Shown piece by piece: positions 44,848 to 53,566 of a stretch of 64,000 nucleotides of DNA. Numbering within the stretch: position 1 is the first letter of the stretch; each line of letters opens with the position of its first letter. Below the pieces are notes generated by a model. That model made no database searches. It had not been told where the DNA came from and saw only the letters and a list, made by a program, of their open reading frames with translations. The stretch is taken from contig CP126120.1 in the NCBI GenBank assembly GCA_030123585.1, positions 372,001 to 436,000 on the forward strand, in the 5' to 3' direction. The position numbers and the translations under genes were made by a program. Source of the stretch: Rhodanobacteraceae bacterium (GTDB taxonomy: Bacteria > Pseudomonadota > Gammaproteobacteria > Xanthomonadales > Rhodanobacteraceae).

Positions 44848-46133
44848 CCCAGCCACTTTGGCAAAAATCCGACAGCAAGATCGACGCGCGGATCATGCGT
44901 TTCCTCGCGGGCGACGACGTGTTGCTCGATCGCGAATTCTTTCTGCACGACATCGCGGCCAGCAAGGCGCACGTGGAAGGTCTGGCCAACATCGGCGTGC
45001 TGGACGTCAACGAAGTGGCTGCGTTGAAGCGCGAACTGGACGCGCTGGCCGAGGATTTCCGCAGCGGTGCATTCGTGCTGGACGATCGTTTCGAGGATGG
45101 CCATTCGGCGATCGAAGCGCGATTGAGCGAGCGCCTCGGCGACATCGGCCGCAAGGTGCATACCGGACGTAGCCGCAACGACCAGGTGTTGGTGGCGACG
45201 CGGCTGTGGCTGAAGGGAAAACTCGCCGCGCTGGAGATGCATTGCAAGGCCGCCGCAAAGGTTTGTCTCGATCGCGCCGCCAACGAATCACTGCCGATGC
45301 CGGGCTACACACACCTGCAGCGCGCGGTGGTGTCGTCCACCGCAATGTGGTTTGCGGGTTTCGCGGAAGGCTTCATCGACGACGCACAACGCGCACGCGA
45401 TACGCTGGCATTCATCGACACCAATCCCCTCGGCAGCGCCGCCGGCTATGGCGTGAACCTGCCGCTGGATCGCGAGTACACCACGCGCGCGCTGGGCTTC
45501 GCGCGCATGCAGGTCGCCGCGACCTGTGCGCAATTGTCGCGCGGCAAGTTCGAGATGGCGGTGCTGGAAGCGATCGGCAGCGTCTTGCTGGACGTGCGCC
45601 GGCTGGCATGGGACCTGTCGTTGTTCACGACGTCGGAATTCGGATTCGTTTCGCTGCCGGCCGAGTACACCACAGGCAGTTCCATCATGCCCAACAAGCG
45701 CAACCCGGACGTGGTCGAACTGCTGCGCGCGAGTTACGCCAGCGTCGCGGCGGCGCGCACCGAGATAGAACAACTGCTGTCGCTGCCGTCGGGCTATCAG
45801 CGCGACCTGCAATTCAGCAAGGGCGGGATTTTCCACGGCGTGCACCGCGGATTGATGGCGCTGGAACTGGTGCCGGATTTGCTCGCGCGCCTGCAATGGA
45901 ACGAGGCAGCGATGCGCGCAGGGATCGAGCCCGCGATGTACGCCACGGATGTCGCGATCGAACAGGCCGCCGCGGGCGTGCCGTTCCGCGATGCCTATCG
46001 CGCGGCCGCGGAAACCGCGCAATCGGCGAGGCAGGGACGCACGCCGGAACAAAGCCTTGCCGCGCGCACCTCGCCGGGCGCGCACGCCGATTTGCGGCTC
46101 GACGCGTTGCGCGCGCGGTTGGATGCGTTGTAG
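44844..46133 (+). CDS. argH: Argininosuccinate lyase
   Basis: Releases arginine and fumarate from argininosuccinate. The protein of 429 residues is in the fumarase/aspartase superfamily. [33 protein letters not shown] and the signature [15 protein letters not shown] with its catalytic serine are intact. The length is a little short of E. coli (457). The stop codon TAG is the second to fourth base of a repeat unit beginning at 46129, so the C-terminus ends exactly where the repeat starts. Last gene of the arginine run. Confidence 0.95.
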   Translation: MTQPLWQKSDSKIDARIMRFLAGDDVLLDREFFLHDIAASKAHVEGLANIGVLDVNEVAALKRELDALAEDFRSGAFVLDDRFEDGHSAIEARLSERLGDIGRKVHTGRSRNDQVLVATRLWLKGKLAALEMHCKAAAKVCLDRAANESLPMPGYTHLQRAVVSSTAMWFAGFAEGFIDDAQRARDTLAFIDTNPLGSAAGYGVNLPLDREYTTRALGFARMQVAATCAQLSRGKFEMAVLEAIGSVLLDVRRLAWDLSLFTTSEFGFVSLPAEYTTGSSIMPNKRNPDVVELLRASYASVAAARTEIEQLLSLPSGYQRDLQFSKGGIFHGVHRGLMALELVPDLLARLQWNEAAMRAGIEPAMYATDVAIEQAAAGVPFRDAYRAAAETAQSARQGRTPEQSLAARTSPGAHADLRLDALRARLDAL

Positions 46134-46322
46134 GAGCGGCGGCAGCCGCGACCGCAGGTGCCGCGCAAATACGCCGTCCATGGCCAGGAGTTCCGTGGTC
46201 GGGCCTTCCGGCCCTCCTACAACAAGCTTCTGTAGGAGCGGCGGCAGCCGCGATCGCAGGTGCCGCGCAAATACGCCGTCCATGGCCAAGAGCTCCGTGG
46301 TCGGGCCTTCCGGCCCTCCTGC
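46129..46322. repeat. Two tandem copies of a 102-bp REP-like unit
   Basis: Units begin at 46129 and 46231 with TGTAGGAGCGGCGGCAGCCG; over about 93 bases they differ at five positions. Unit 1 ends CTCCTACA, the exact inverse of its TGTAGGAG start; unit 2 ends in CTCCTGCG. Each contains two small hairpins (GCGGC-GGCA-GCCGC and GGGCC-TTCC-GGCCC). It fills the gap between the convergent argH and S9 peptidase genes. The rest of the 46134-46391 gap shows nothing else. Confidence 0.85.
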
Positions 46323-46391
46323 GGGTGAACGCACCGCCGCAACGCGCCGCTTTCGTGCGCGATCAGGCGCCAGCCGCCTGCGGGGCGATTC

Positions 46392-48353
46392 TCAATGTGA
46401 CGCCTTGTTCGACGGGGCTTCGCCCTTCAGGTAACGATCGAACCACGCCACGGTGCGTTGCAGCGCGTCGATCTGGTTCTCGCGCTTGGTGAATCCGTGG
46501 CCTTCGTTCGGGTAGTAGTGCGCATCGACGGTGCGGCCCGCGCCTTTCAGGATCGAGACGACCTGTTCGGCTTCCTCCTTCGGCACGCGAATGTCGTTCG
46601 CGCCCTGCAGCACCAGCAGCGGCGCCTTGGCATCCTTGATGTAGGTGATCGGCGAATCGGCATCGTAGATCTTGCGGTCCTTCACCGGATCGCCCAGCAA
46701 AGACATCTCGTATTGCCGCAGGAACGGATCTTCGTGCTGCAGCATCGTGATCCAGTTGATGATGCCGTATTCCTCGACCGCCGCCGCCCACACGTCGGGC
46801 GTCTTGCCGATCGCCATCAAGGTCATGTAGCCGCCGTAGGAGCCGCCGGTGATGCCGATCTTCTTCGGGTTCACGTAGCCTGTCGCGGCGAGGAATTTCG
46901 CCGCATACACCTCGTCCTGGAGGTCGCCGCCGCCCAGATCCTTGATGTTGGCTTTCTGGAAGGCCAGGCCGTAGCCGGTCGAACCGCGCACGTTGGGCGC
47001 GATGGCGACGTAGCCGCGTGAAGCCAGCGCCAGCGCGGTGCGATTGAAGCTGTCCACGGTTTGTCCGGTCGGGCCGCCGTGCGGCAGCACCACGCCGGGT
47101 GCGGAGCCATCGCGCTTGAGATTGGCCGGCATCCACAGGAACGCGCTGATCACGGTGCCGTCGAAGCTCTTGTAGTGCACCAGTTGCGAGTGCGGCAGTG
47201 CATCGGGTTTGATGCTTGGCAGTGCGGAATGCGTGAGCTGCCGCGGTGAACCGCTGGCGACCGGATAGATCCAGTAATCGGCGGGTTCGCTGGAACTCTG
47301 GTGCGAGACCAGCAGGCGCGAGCCGTCGCGGGAGAAGGAGGTCGGGTTGCCACTGGGCGCGTTCAGTCCGTCAGCCAGTGCAAGCTTTTGCGACCGCTTC
47401 GAGGCGATGTCGTAGAGATAGATGTCGCTGCGCCCGTCGGCATTGACGACATACAGCACACGGTTGCCATCCGGCGAGAAGCTGCCGGTCATGGATTCCC
47501 AGGGATCCATGGTGAGCCAGCGGTAGTCGTGCTTCGAGATGTCATAGAGTGCGGCGCGGTTGGTGCCGCCTTTGGCGTTCGACGCCACGGCCAGCCAGCG
47601 GCCATCCGGCGACACCGCGCTGGCCGTGATCAGCACTTGTCCCTGGTGCGGCGTCAGTTCCGTCGTCTTGCCGGTGGCTACGTTGATCTGCCACACACTG
47701 GAGTCGGTGAAACCGGCATTGATGCGGTTGGCGTACACGCTGCGGCCGTCATGGCTCCACGCCACCACCTGCCACAGATGATCCTTGCTCGCCTCGTGGG
47801 TCAGTTGGTGTATCGCGTGCGTCTTCCAGTCGAGCAGGGCGATGTCGGTGACCGAGGCGGATTTCGGCTTGATGTTGAAGGCGAGCCGCTGTCCGTTGGG
47901 CGAAAACAGCGCGCCGGTGTTGGAGACGTCGGGTTCCGGAGTGAGCTCGACGGGTTTGCCGCCATTGGCCGGCACGGCATACAGTCTGAATTGTTCGTTG
48001 CCGCCCTGATCGGATTCGTACACGATCCGCTTGCCGTCCGGCGACCAGGTCGAGCCGTACTGGCGATCGTCCGAGCGTGTCAGCTGCACCGGCGTGCCAC
48101 CCGCAGCCGGAACCTTCCACAAATTGAAGCGGCCGGTGGTATTGGTGGAAATCACGACCTCGCGGCCGTCCGGCGACCATGCGGCGCCTGCCACGCCGTG
48201 CGTGAAAAACAGGTCGTGAATCGGAACCGGATGCGCGGCGGAGTTGCCCGCCGACCGGATCAAGGTGGGATCGGTCAGCGCGCGTTCGGGCGACGGAACG
48301 GCGGCGAACAGTGGGGCGAAAACGAAGACCAGCGCAACGGCGAACCAACGCAT
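46392..48353 (-). CDS. Exported S9-family (prolyl oligopeptidase/acylaminoacyl-type) peptidase
   Basis: Serine peptidase of 653 residues with a signal peptide (MRWFAVALVFVFAPLFAA). The N-terminal half is a beta-propeller made of TolB/WD40-like repeats (DGREVVISTNTTG, SPDGKRIVYESDQGG, SPDGRWLAVASNAKGG), which restricts access to small peptides. The C-terminal alpha/beta-hydrolase domain has the nucleophile S505 in GGSYGGYMT, with LLVLQGANDIRVP and NEGHGF supplying the acid and histidine. The ATG at 48353 is chosen for its signal peptide. It is downstream of phaB on the same strand, but with a 105-bp gap. Confidence 0.9.
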   Translation of the reverse strand: MRWFAVALVFVFAPLFAAVPSPERALTDPTLIRSAGNSAAHPVPIHDLFFTHGVAGAAWSPDGREVVISTNTTGRFNLWKVPAAGGTPVQLTRSDDRQYGSTWSPDGKRIVYESDQGGNEQFRLYAVPANGGKPVELTPEPDVSNTGALFSPNGQRLAFNIKPKSASVTDIALLDWKTHAIHQLTHEASKDHLWQVVAWSHDGRSVYANRINAGFTDSSVWQINVATGKTTELTPHQGQVLITASAVSPDGRWLAVASNAKGGTNRAALYDISKHDYRWLTMDPWESMTGSFSPDGNRVLYVVNADGRSDIYLYDIASKRSQKLALADGLNAPSGNPTSFSRDGSRLLVSHQSSSEPADYWIYPVASGSPRQLTHSALPSIKPDALPHSQLVHYKSFDGTVISAFLWMPANLKRDGSAPGVVLPHGGPTGQTVDSFNRTALALASRGYVAIAPNVRGSTGYGLAFQKANIKDLGGGDLQDEVYAAKFLAATGYVNPKKIGITGGSYGGYMTLMAIGKTPDVWAAAVEEYGIINWITMLQHEDPFLRQYEMSLLGDPVKDRKIYDADSPITYIKDAKAPLLVLQGANDIRVPKEEAEQVVSILKGAGRTVDAHYYPNEGHGFTKRENQIDALQRTVAWFDRYLKGEAPSNKASH

Positions 48354-48458
48354 GACGGCGTCCTCCCTTCGATGGAAGGGAGACAGTCTATACACCTCGC
48401 GTTGCCATCAGACAATGCGGCGCAAGTCATGCGCGCCGGCAAACCGCCGGCGCGGTTG

Positions 48459-49205
48459 TCAGAACGACATGAAATACCCGCCGTTCACCGGGATGTTGGC
48501 GCCGGTGATGAAGCCGGCATCGTCGGCGGTGAGGAAGGCCACGGTGCGTGCGATTTCCGACGGCTCGCCCAGGCGCCCGACCGGAATCTGCGCGACGATC
48601 TGTGCGCGGATGTCTTCCGGCACCTTCATCACCATCTCGGTCTTGCAGTAGCCGGGCGACACGCTGTTGACGGTGACGCCTTTCTTTGCGACTTCGCGCG
48701 CCAGTGCCATGGTGAAGCCGTGCATGCCGGCCTTGGCGGCGGAATAGTTGGTCTGGCCGAACTGGCCGGTCTGACCGTTCACCGAGCTGATGTTGACGAT
48801 GCGTCCGAAGCCGCGCTCGGTCATGCCGTCCACGGTGTGGCGGCACATGTTGAACACGCCGTCGAGGTTGACGTGCATCAGCTCGCTCCACTGCGCCTGG
48901 CTCATCTTCTTGAGCGAAGTGTCGCGGGTGATGCCGGCGGCGTTGACCACGATGTCCACGCTGCCGTACTTTTCGGTGACGTGCTTCACCAGATTCGCGC
49001 AATCGTCGAAATGCGCGACGTCGGCCGGCGCGAACACGATGCTGCCGTTGTACTCGCGGGTTTCCTCGCGGAACGCGGCGAGCCGCTCCTGGCGGTTGCC
49101 GAGGTCCGCGGCGATGACCTGACGGCCCTCTTCCGCGAGTCGCTTGCAGATGGCCGTGCCCAGTCCGCCGATGCCGCCGGTGACGACGGCTACACGCTTG
49201 CTCAT
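48459..49205 (-). CDS. phaB: Acetoacetyl-CoA reductase PhaB
   Basis: NADPH-dependent short-chain dehydrogenase of 248 residues making (R)-3-hydroxybutyryl-CoA for polyhydroxybutyrate. VAVVTGGIGGLGTAICKRL is the dinucleotide motif, catalytic Ser and Tyr are in NISSVNGQTGQFGQTNYSAAK, and PGYCKTEMVMKVPEDI matches PhaB rather than FabG. It follows phaR after 85 bp on the same strand. No PHA synthase or thiolase gene is in the window, so a full polymer pathway cannot be confirmed here. Confidence 0.9.
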   Translation of the reverse strand: MSKRVAVVTGGIGGLGTAICKRLAEEGRQVIAADLGNRQERLAAFREETREYNGSIVFAPADVAHFDDCANLVKHVTEKYGSVDIVVNAAGITRDTSLKKMSQAQWSELMHVNLDGVFNMCRHTVDGMTERGFGRIVNISSVNGQTGQFGQTNYSAAKAGMHGFTMALAREVAKKGVTVNSVSPGYCKTEMVMKVPEDIRAQIVAQIPVGRLGEPSEIARTVAFLTADDAGFITGANIPVNGGYFMSF

Positions 49206-49290
49206 TTTTGGATATCTCCGGGAAATGCGGCGCAGCGCCATGTGCTGCGCTGCAACATCCCGGCGATGTTACGAAGCACGCGGCGGGGTG

Positions 49291-49788
49291 TCAACGGCGT
49301 TTGCGGGCCGGCTTGTCCGCTTCGGGATCGGCGTCGGCGGCGGGCTTGGCGGGCGGAGCGGTGCCGCCTGCCTGCAGGGTCTTCCACAGGCCGAGGTTTC
49401 GTTCGGTGATTTCGTTCAGCATCGACCACGGCGTCTGGCCAAGCAGGTTGTTCAACTGGTCGCGGAACTTGTGCTGCTGGTCCAGGAAAACCTTGAGGCT
49501 GTTTTCGAGGTAGCCGCCCACGAAACCCTGCATGGCGTCGCCGTAGAAGCGGATGATCTGCGAAAGCAGCTGGGTCGAGAAGATCGGCTGGCCGTGCTGT
49601 TCGTGCTCGGCGATGATCTGCAGCAGCACCGCGCGGGTCAGGTCTTCGTTGGTCTTGGCGTCGCGCACCTCGAAGGTTTCGCCGGACAGCACCAGCTGTC
49701 GAACCTCCTCCAGCGTGATGTAGCTGGAGACGCGGGTGTCGTAGAGACGGCGATTCGGGTATTTCTTGATGACGCGCGGTGATGCCAT
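49291..49788 (-). CDS. phaR: Polyhydroxyalkanoate synthesis repressor PhaR
   Basis: Protein of 165 residues. The N-terminal DNA-binding domain (RVIKKYPNRRLYDTRVSSYI) and PHB-accumulation domain (AEHEQHGQPIFSTQLLSQII, then FYGDAMQGFVGGYLENSL) are diagnostic. PhaR binds both polymer granules and phasin or pha promoters, releasing the latter when polymer forms. The C-terminal end is a low-complexity acidic/basic tail. The start MASPRVIKKYP is preferred to the ATG 39 bases upstream. It lies directly upstream of phaB. Confidence 0.93.
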   Translation of the reverse strand: MASPRVIKKYPNRRLYDTRVSSYITLEEVRQLVLSGETFEVRDAKTNEDLTRAVLLQIIAEHEQHGQPIFSTQLLSQIIRFYGDAMQGFVGGYLENSLKVFLDQQHKFRDQLNNLLGQTPWSMLNEITERNLGLWKTLQAGGTAPPAKPAADADPEADKPARKRR

Positions 49789-49863
49789 GCGGCAAAAGTA
49801 GCACGGGATGCGGCGGCGCACCAGCAAAAAGGGGGCGTCGCCCGGGTCGTCCCGGCCTGGCGG

Positions 49864-50448
49864 TCAGGAGCGCGGCGGCGGTTCGGCGCCGGTCTCGCCC
49901 AGCGGCAGGATCGTGTGGCCGCTGGTCGAATTGACCATCTCGGCGCCCGCGATGTAGATGCCCACGACCGCAGTGACCAGGCCGAGGTAGCCGCCCAGCA
50001 CTTCCAGCGCGCCGAGGTGCAGCCATTCGGCCAATGCGAACGCGAACAGCGACAGGCACAACCCCAGCGCGAACAGCATGCGCGCAACGCCGTCCCGGCA
50101 CGCCGCCAGCCACACGCAAAAGGCGAGGAACGACCACACGATGTAGTACCAGCCCAGCATGCCCGCCGAATACGGCGGAGCGCCGCCGATCGTCAGGCGT
50201 GCGGTCAGCGCGGCCACCCACCAGTACGCCGCGAAGCACAGGAACAGCGTGGCGTCGATGGCCTGTCCGCGCAATGCCTGCAGGAATCCCGCGGCCGCCA
50301 TCACGCAGCCGCCGAGCACGATGGCCATGAGATGGGCAAACATGGCGTCGGCGGGATCGAACCAGCCCGCGGGGATCATGCTGTTCATCCACAAGGTGAG
50401 CGCGAAGGCTGCATAGCCGAGCGCGGCGGCTGGGGCGGACTTGTTCAT
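49864..50448 (-). CDS. GPR1/FUN34/YaaH-type acetate permease
   Basis: Inner-membrane protein of 194 residues with six hydrophobic segments, in the AceTr (SatP/YaaH) family. The N-terminal ALGYAAFALTLWMNSMIPAGW corresponds to the family's conserved first helix motif, and AHLMAIVLGGCVMAAAGFLQALRG to the second. The family moves acetate or succinate with protons. Its place just upstream of phaR and phaB suggests acetate uptake feeding acetyl-CoA to polymer, but the motif match is partial and the substrate is inferred. Confidence 0.75.
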   Translation of the reverse strand: MNKSAPAAALGYAAFALTLWMNSMIPAGWFDPADAMFAHLMAIVLGGCVMAAAGFLQALRGQAIDATLFLCFAAYWWVAALTARLTIGGAPPYSAGMLGWYYIVWSFLAFCVWLAACRDGVARMLFALGLCLSLFAFALAEWLHLGALEVLGGYLGLVTAVVGIYIAGAEMVNSTSGHTILPLGETGAEPPPRS

Positions 50449-50586
50449 CTCGATCTCCGTTCCGCCGTCCGCGAGGCAGGTTCGGTCACTGCCTTGCGCG
50501 GACGACGGTCAGATCGATTATCGACAGGCATTGTGTAGAAACGGTCACGGCGCAAGCCCGCAGGCGTTGCCTTCGCCTGAACGCTG

Positions 50587-51696
50587 CTACGCCCCGTCGC
50601 TGGAGACCCGCACGATCGGGGCATCGCCCGCCGGCGCCGCGTGCACCTTGCGCGCCGGCACCGCGAATTCGATGCCGAGTTCGTCCCACGCATCCAGCAT
50701 CTTCAGGTTGATGCGCTGCTGGATCTCGACGAAGGTGTTGTAGGCGGGATCGAGCACGTAATACACGAACTCGAAATCGAGGCCGTACTCGCCGAAGCCG
50801 GAAAGATAACCGCGGTCGAAGCGGGTCAGCTTTTCCTCGTCGATGAACTCGCGCACGCGTTCCACCACGGTGGGCAGCTTGTCGCGCGGGGTGTCGAAGG
50901 GCAGCCGGAAGTTGAACACGACCCGGCGCTGCTGCATCCGCGAGTAGTTGTGGATCAGGCTTTTCAGCAGCACCGAGTTGGAGATGGCCAGTTCCTCGCC
51001 GGACTGCGACTGCAGCCGGGTGGACTTGATGCCGACCTTGGTGACGGTGCCCTGGCCCGAATCGAAGGCGATGGCATCGCCGACCTCGAACGGTTTGTCC
51101 AGCCCGATGCTGATCGATGCGAACAGGTCGCCCAGCACGTTCTGCAGCGCCAGCGCCACCGCGACGCCGCCGACGCCGAGGCTGGCGACAAACGCCGTGA
51201 TGTTGACGCCGCCCCGGTTCAGCAGGACCAGAACCAGCGTCACCCACACCACGAATTGCACCGCCCAGGTGAGCACGCCCAGCATCACGGGATTGACGGG
51301 CCGCGCGCCGGCGCGGCTGGCCGTGCGGTTCAGCCACGACGCCAGCAGGCGGCTGACCCAGAACGCGATCTGCATGCCTACCAGGATCCAGGTCAGCAGT
51401 TGCAAGGCGTGCTGCACGTGGCCCGTCTGTTCGGCGCTGTGTCCGAAGTGCAGGAAGTCCAGTGCGGTCACGATCGCGATCAGCAGCAACAGCCAGCCGC
51501 GCGTCGCGGCCGCGACGTCGGCGGCCACGTACAGCCCCTGGCGGTGCGTGCGCTGGGCGAGTTTGGCGAGGCGCGCATTGAGGAACAGTGCGAGGCTGTG
51601 CGCGATCAGGTAACCGGCCAGCGCGCAGGCGCCGGCGATCACCCACGCCAGCGCGGTGTTGCCGAGCCATTGTCCGTGCTGGAACCAGTCAGTCAT
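50587..51696 (-). CDS. MscS-family mechanosensitive ion channel
   Basis: Membrane protein of 369 residues. Four N-terminal hydrophobic segments precede the pore-lining helix and the beta domain NVLGDLFASISIGLDKPFEVGD, followed by the cytoplasmic alpha/beta cage (FNFRLPFDTPRDKLPTVVERV). It opens under membrane tension and protects from hypo-osmotic shock. It lies 39 bp after the potassium channel gene on the same strand, so the two ion channels may be expressed together. Confidence 0.92.
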   Translation of the reverse strand: MTDWFQHGQWLGNTALAWVIAGACALAGYLIAHSLALFLNARLAKLAQRTHRQGLYVAADVAAATRGWLLLLIAIVTALDFLHFGHSAEQTGHVQHALQLLTWILVGMQIAFWVSRLLASWLNRTASRAGARPVNPVMLGVLTWAVQFVVWVTLVLVLLNRGGVNITAFVASLGVGGVAVALALQNVLGDLFASISIGLDKPFEVGDAIAFDSGQGTVTKVGIKSTRLQSQSGEELAISNSVLLKSLIHNYSRMQQRRVVFNFRLPFDTPRDKLPTVVERVREFIDEEKLTRFDRGYLSGFGEYGLDFEFVYYVLDPAYNTFVEIQQRINLKMLDAWDELGIEFAVPARKVHAAPAGDAPIVRVSSDGA

Positions 51697-51735
51697 TGCG
51701 ATGCCTTGCCTCGTGGGATCGGGTGAAGTGCAACA

Positions 51736-52956
51736 TCATGCTGCCGGTTTCGGCGCTGAGGCCGCGTCGCCGTGCTGCTGGAACACCCGCTTCATCACGA
51801 AGTCGGCGGTGACTTCCTCGCCGGTCAGCAGCATCGCCGCGAGTTCGCCGCCCAGGATCTGCGGCGCGATCACGACGTCGGGCTGCACCAGCTTCACGCG
51901 CGCGAGATGGTGCGCGTCGTTGACGGCGGCGACCGTGCGCGCCTTGCCCTGCAGTTCGCGCACCGCCAGCACCACGAACGCGTTTTCGGAATCGTCGGGC
52001 AGCATCGCCAGCACGGCCTGCGCCTTGTCCGCGCCGGCCTTGCGCAGCACGTCGCCGTCGCTGGGTTCGCCGATCACCTTGTCCACGTCGTCGGGGATGC
52101 CCGACTCCGGCTCCACGCGCATCAGCAGGGTGACGGGGTGGCCGCGCCGCGCGAGTTCGCGCCAGGTGTTGAGCGCGAGCGGCGTGTTGCCGATCACGAC
52201 GAAATGGTTTTCGCGTTTCATGCGGGGGCCCTTGCGGTTGACGATGCGTTGCAGGCTGCGGGTGACCAGCGGCGCGATCACCGCGGTGAGCGAGGTCGCG
52301 AACACCGCGACGCCGAGCACGATGATGGAAACCGCGAACAGCTTGGCTTCGGTCGTCTGCGGCGTGATGTCGCCGTAGCCGACGGTGCTCATCGTGACCA
52401 TCGCGTAATACAGCGCGGTCACGAGGTCGGTCACCTTCGGATGGAATTCGCTGCCCAGGTAGAAAGTGCCGAAGGTGGCGTACACCAGCAGCATCACCAC
52501 CGACGTCAGCGCGAACAGCGTGCTCGCGGCGACGCTGGTGCGGTCGAACTGGCGCCACGCGAATGCCAGCAGCGCCAGCATCAGGATGAAATAGCCGATC
52601 AGCAGGTGCGCGTGGCTGTGCTGTCCGAAGTACATGCTGACCGCCGCGGTCGCGGCCAGCAGCAGCGCCATCAGCCAGGCGAGCCGCGAGCGGAACAGCA
52701 GGCCGAACGCCATGATCAGCATGCCGAGCCCGATCAGCAGCGGCGGCAGCAGCGCGGGGTGCAGGCCCTGGCCGCCGCTCAGCAGCAGATCGACGACATG
52801 CCGCCAGTGCCGCCCGAGATCGGCCTGCAGCAGCCAGATGCCGCCGAGCCCCAGCAGGCTCGCCAGCGGCACGTGCGGAAACCAGTGGCGCCCGCCGATC
52901 CGCTGGTGCAATTGCTGGATGCGGTTGCGCAGGAGCTGGGTCGGGCTGGGCAGCAT
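51736..52956 (-). CDS. Voltage-gated-type potassium channel with RCK/TrkA-N domain
   Basis: Protein of 406 residues. The membrane part has about six segments, with the selectivity filter TVGYGD preceded by ALYYAMVTMS. A cytoplasmic RCK (TrkA-N) domain begins at about residue 245 with HFVVIGNTPLALNTW, whose glycine-rich loop is incomplete, then VIGEPSDGDVLRKAGADKAQ. The start MLPSPTQLLRNRIQQLHQ is chosen over an ATG 66 bases upstream because it begins the first cytoplasmic segment. It resembles E. coli Kch; the ligand is unknown. Confidence 0.9.
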   Translation of the reverse strand: MLPSPTQLLRNRIQQLHQRIGGRHWFPHVPLASLLGLGGIWLLQADLGRHWRHVVDLLLSGGQGLHPALLPPLLIGLGMLIMAFGLLFRSRLAWLMALLLAATAAVSMYFGQHSHAHLLIGYFILMLALLAFAWRQFDRTSVAASTLFALTSVVMLLVYATFGTFYLGSEFHPKVTDLVTALYYAMVTMSTVGYGDITPQTTEAKLFAVSIIVLGVAVFATSLTAVIAPLVTRSLQRIVNRKGPRMKRENHFVVIGNTPLALNTWRELARRGHPVTLLMRVEPESGIPDDVDKVIGEPSDGDVLRKAGADKAQAVLAMLPDDSENAFVVLAVRELQGKARTVAAVNDAHHLARVKLVQPDVVIAPQILGGELAAMLLTGEEVTADFVMKRVFQQHGDAASAPKPAA

Positions 52957-53040
52957 CGATGCGAGGGCGACACGCGGCGGCCGGGAACCCACACCATAGC
53001 AAGTGCGGTGCGTGACGGCCAACCCGTCTCGGCGAAGCGG

Positions 53041-53508
53041 TCAGCGATCCGGCATCCGCAGGTGCGCTGCCGGTTCGCGCTCGACGAATTCGCGCTGCAC
53101 GTGCGCGAGCAGGTCGCGCTGGCTGCCGAACGGGAATTCGCCGGCGGCGTCCTGCAGGGACAGCCAGCGATGGGCCGAATGCTCGCCATTCAAGCGCACG
53201 CGCGCATCCGGCGCCACCCGCGCCACGAATGCGGGCACCACGGCGATGCACTCGTGGCTTGCGTCGTAGAACTGTTCGCAGAAGCTGGTGGCGTAAAGCG
53301 CCGCCGGCGCCAGCCCGGTTTCTTCCAGCAGTTCGCGGCGCGCGGCCTGCCAGGCGGTTTCGCCGGCTTCGATGTGGCCCGCCACGTAGCTCCATGCGCC
53401 GTGCAGGTATTCCCCGGCGCGGCGCAGCAGCAGGATCCGGGTGTCAGGCCCGCTGCCGCTCAATGCGAGCACGGCGACCATCTCGCAGCGGACGGGCAAC
53501 ATCGACAT
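53041..53508 (-). CDS. NUDIX hydrolase
   Basis: Protein of 155 residues with an intact Nudix box (GHIEAGETAWQAARRELLEE) that binds catalytic magnesium. The length and flanking LLLRRAGEYLHGAWSYVAG recall nucleoside-triphosphate hydrolases of the MutT type, including NudB (dihydroneopterin triphosphate pyrophosphatase of folate synthesis), but the distinguishing residues cannot be judged from here. It is divergent from the MBL-fold gene, with a 58-bp intergenic gap that must hold both promoters. Confidence 0.88.
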   Translation of the reverse strand: MSMLPVRCEMVAVLALSGSGPDTRILLLRRAGEYLHGAWSYVAGHIEAGETAWQAARRELLEETGLAPAALYATSFCEQFYDASHECIAVVPAFVARVAPDARVRLNGEHSAHRWLSLQDAAGEFPFGSQRDLLAHVQREFVEREPAAHLRMPDR

Positions 53509-53566
53509 GGCTTCACCTCGCTTGGTGCCGAATTGCGCGGCGCCAGGCGTGTTCTATCATGCCTGC

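Noticed and set aside
45288..46334. Minus-strand frame opposite argH with a duplicated GGPEGPTTELLAMDG peptide
   Set aside because: The duplicated peptide is a translation of the tandem REP-like unit and the rest is argH antisense.
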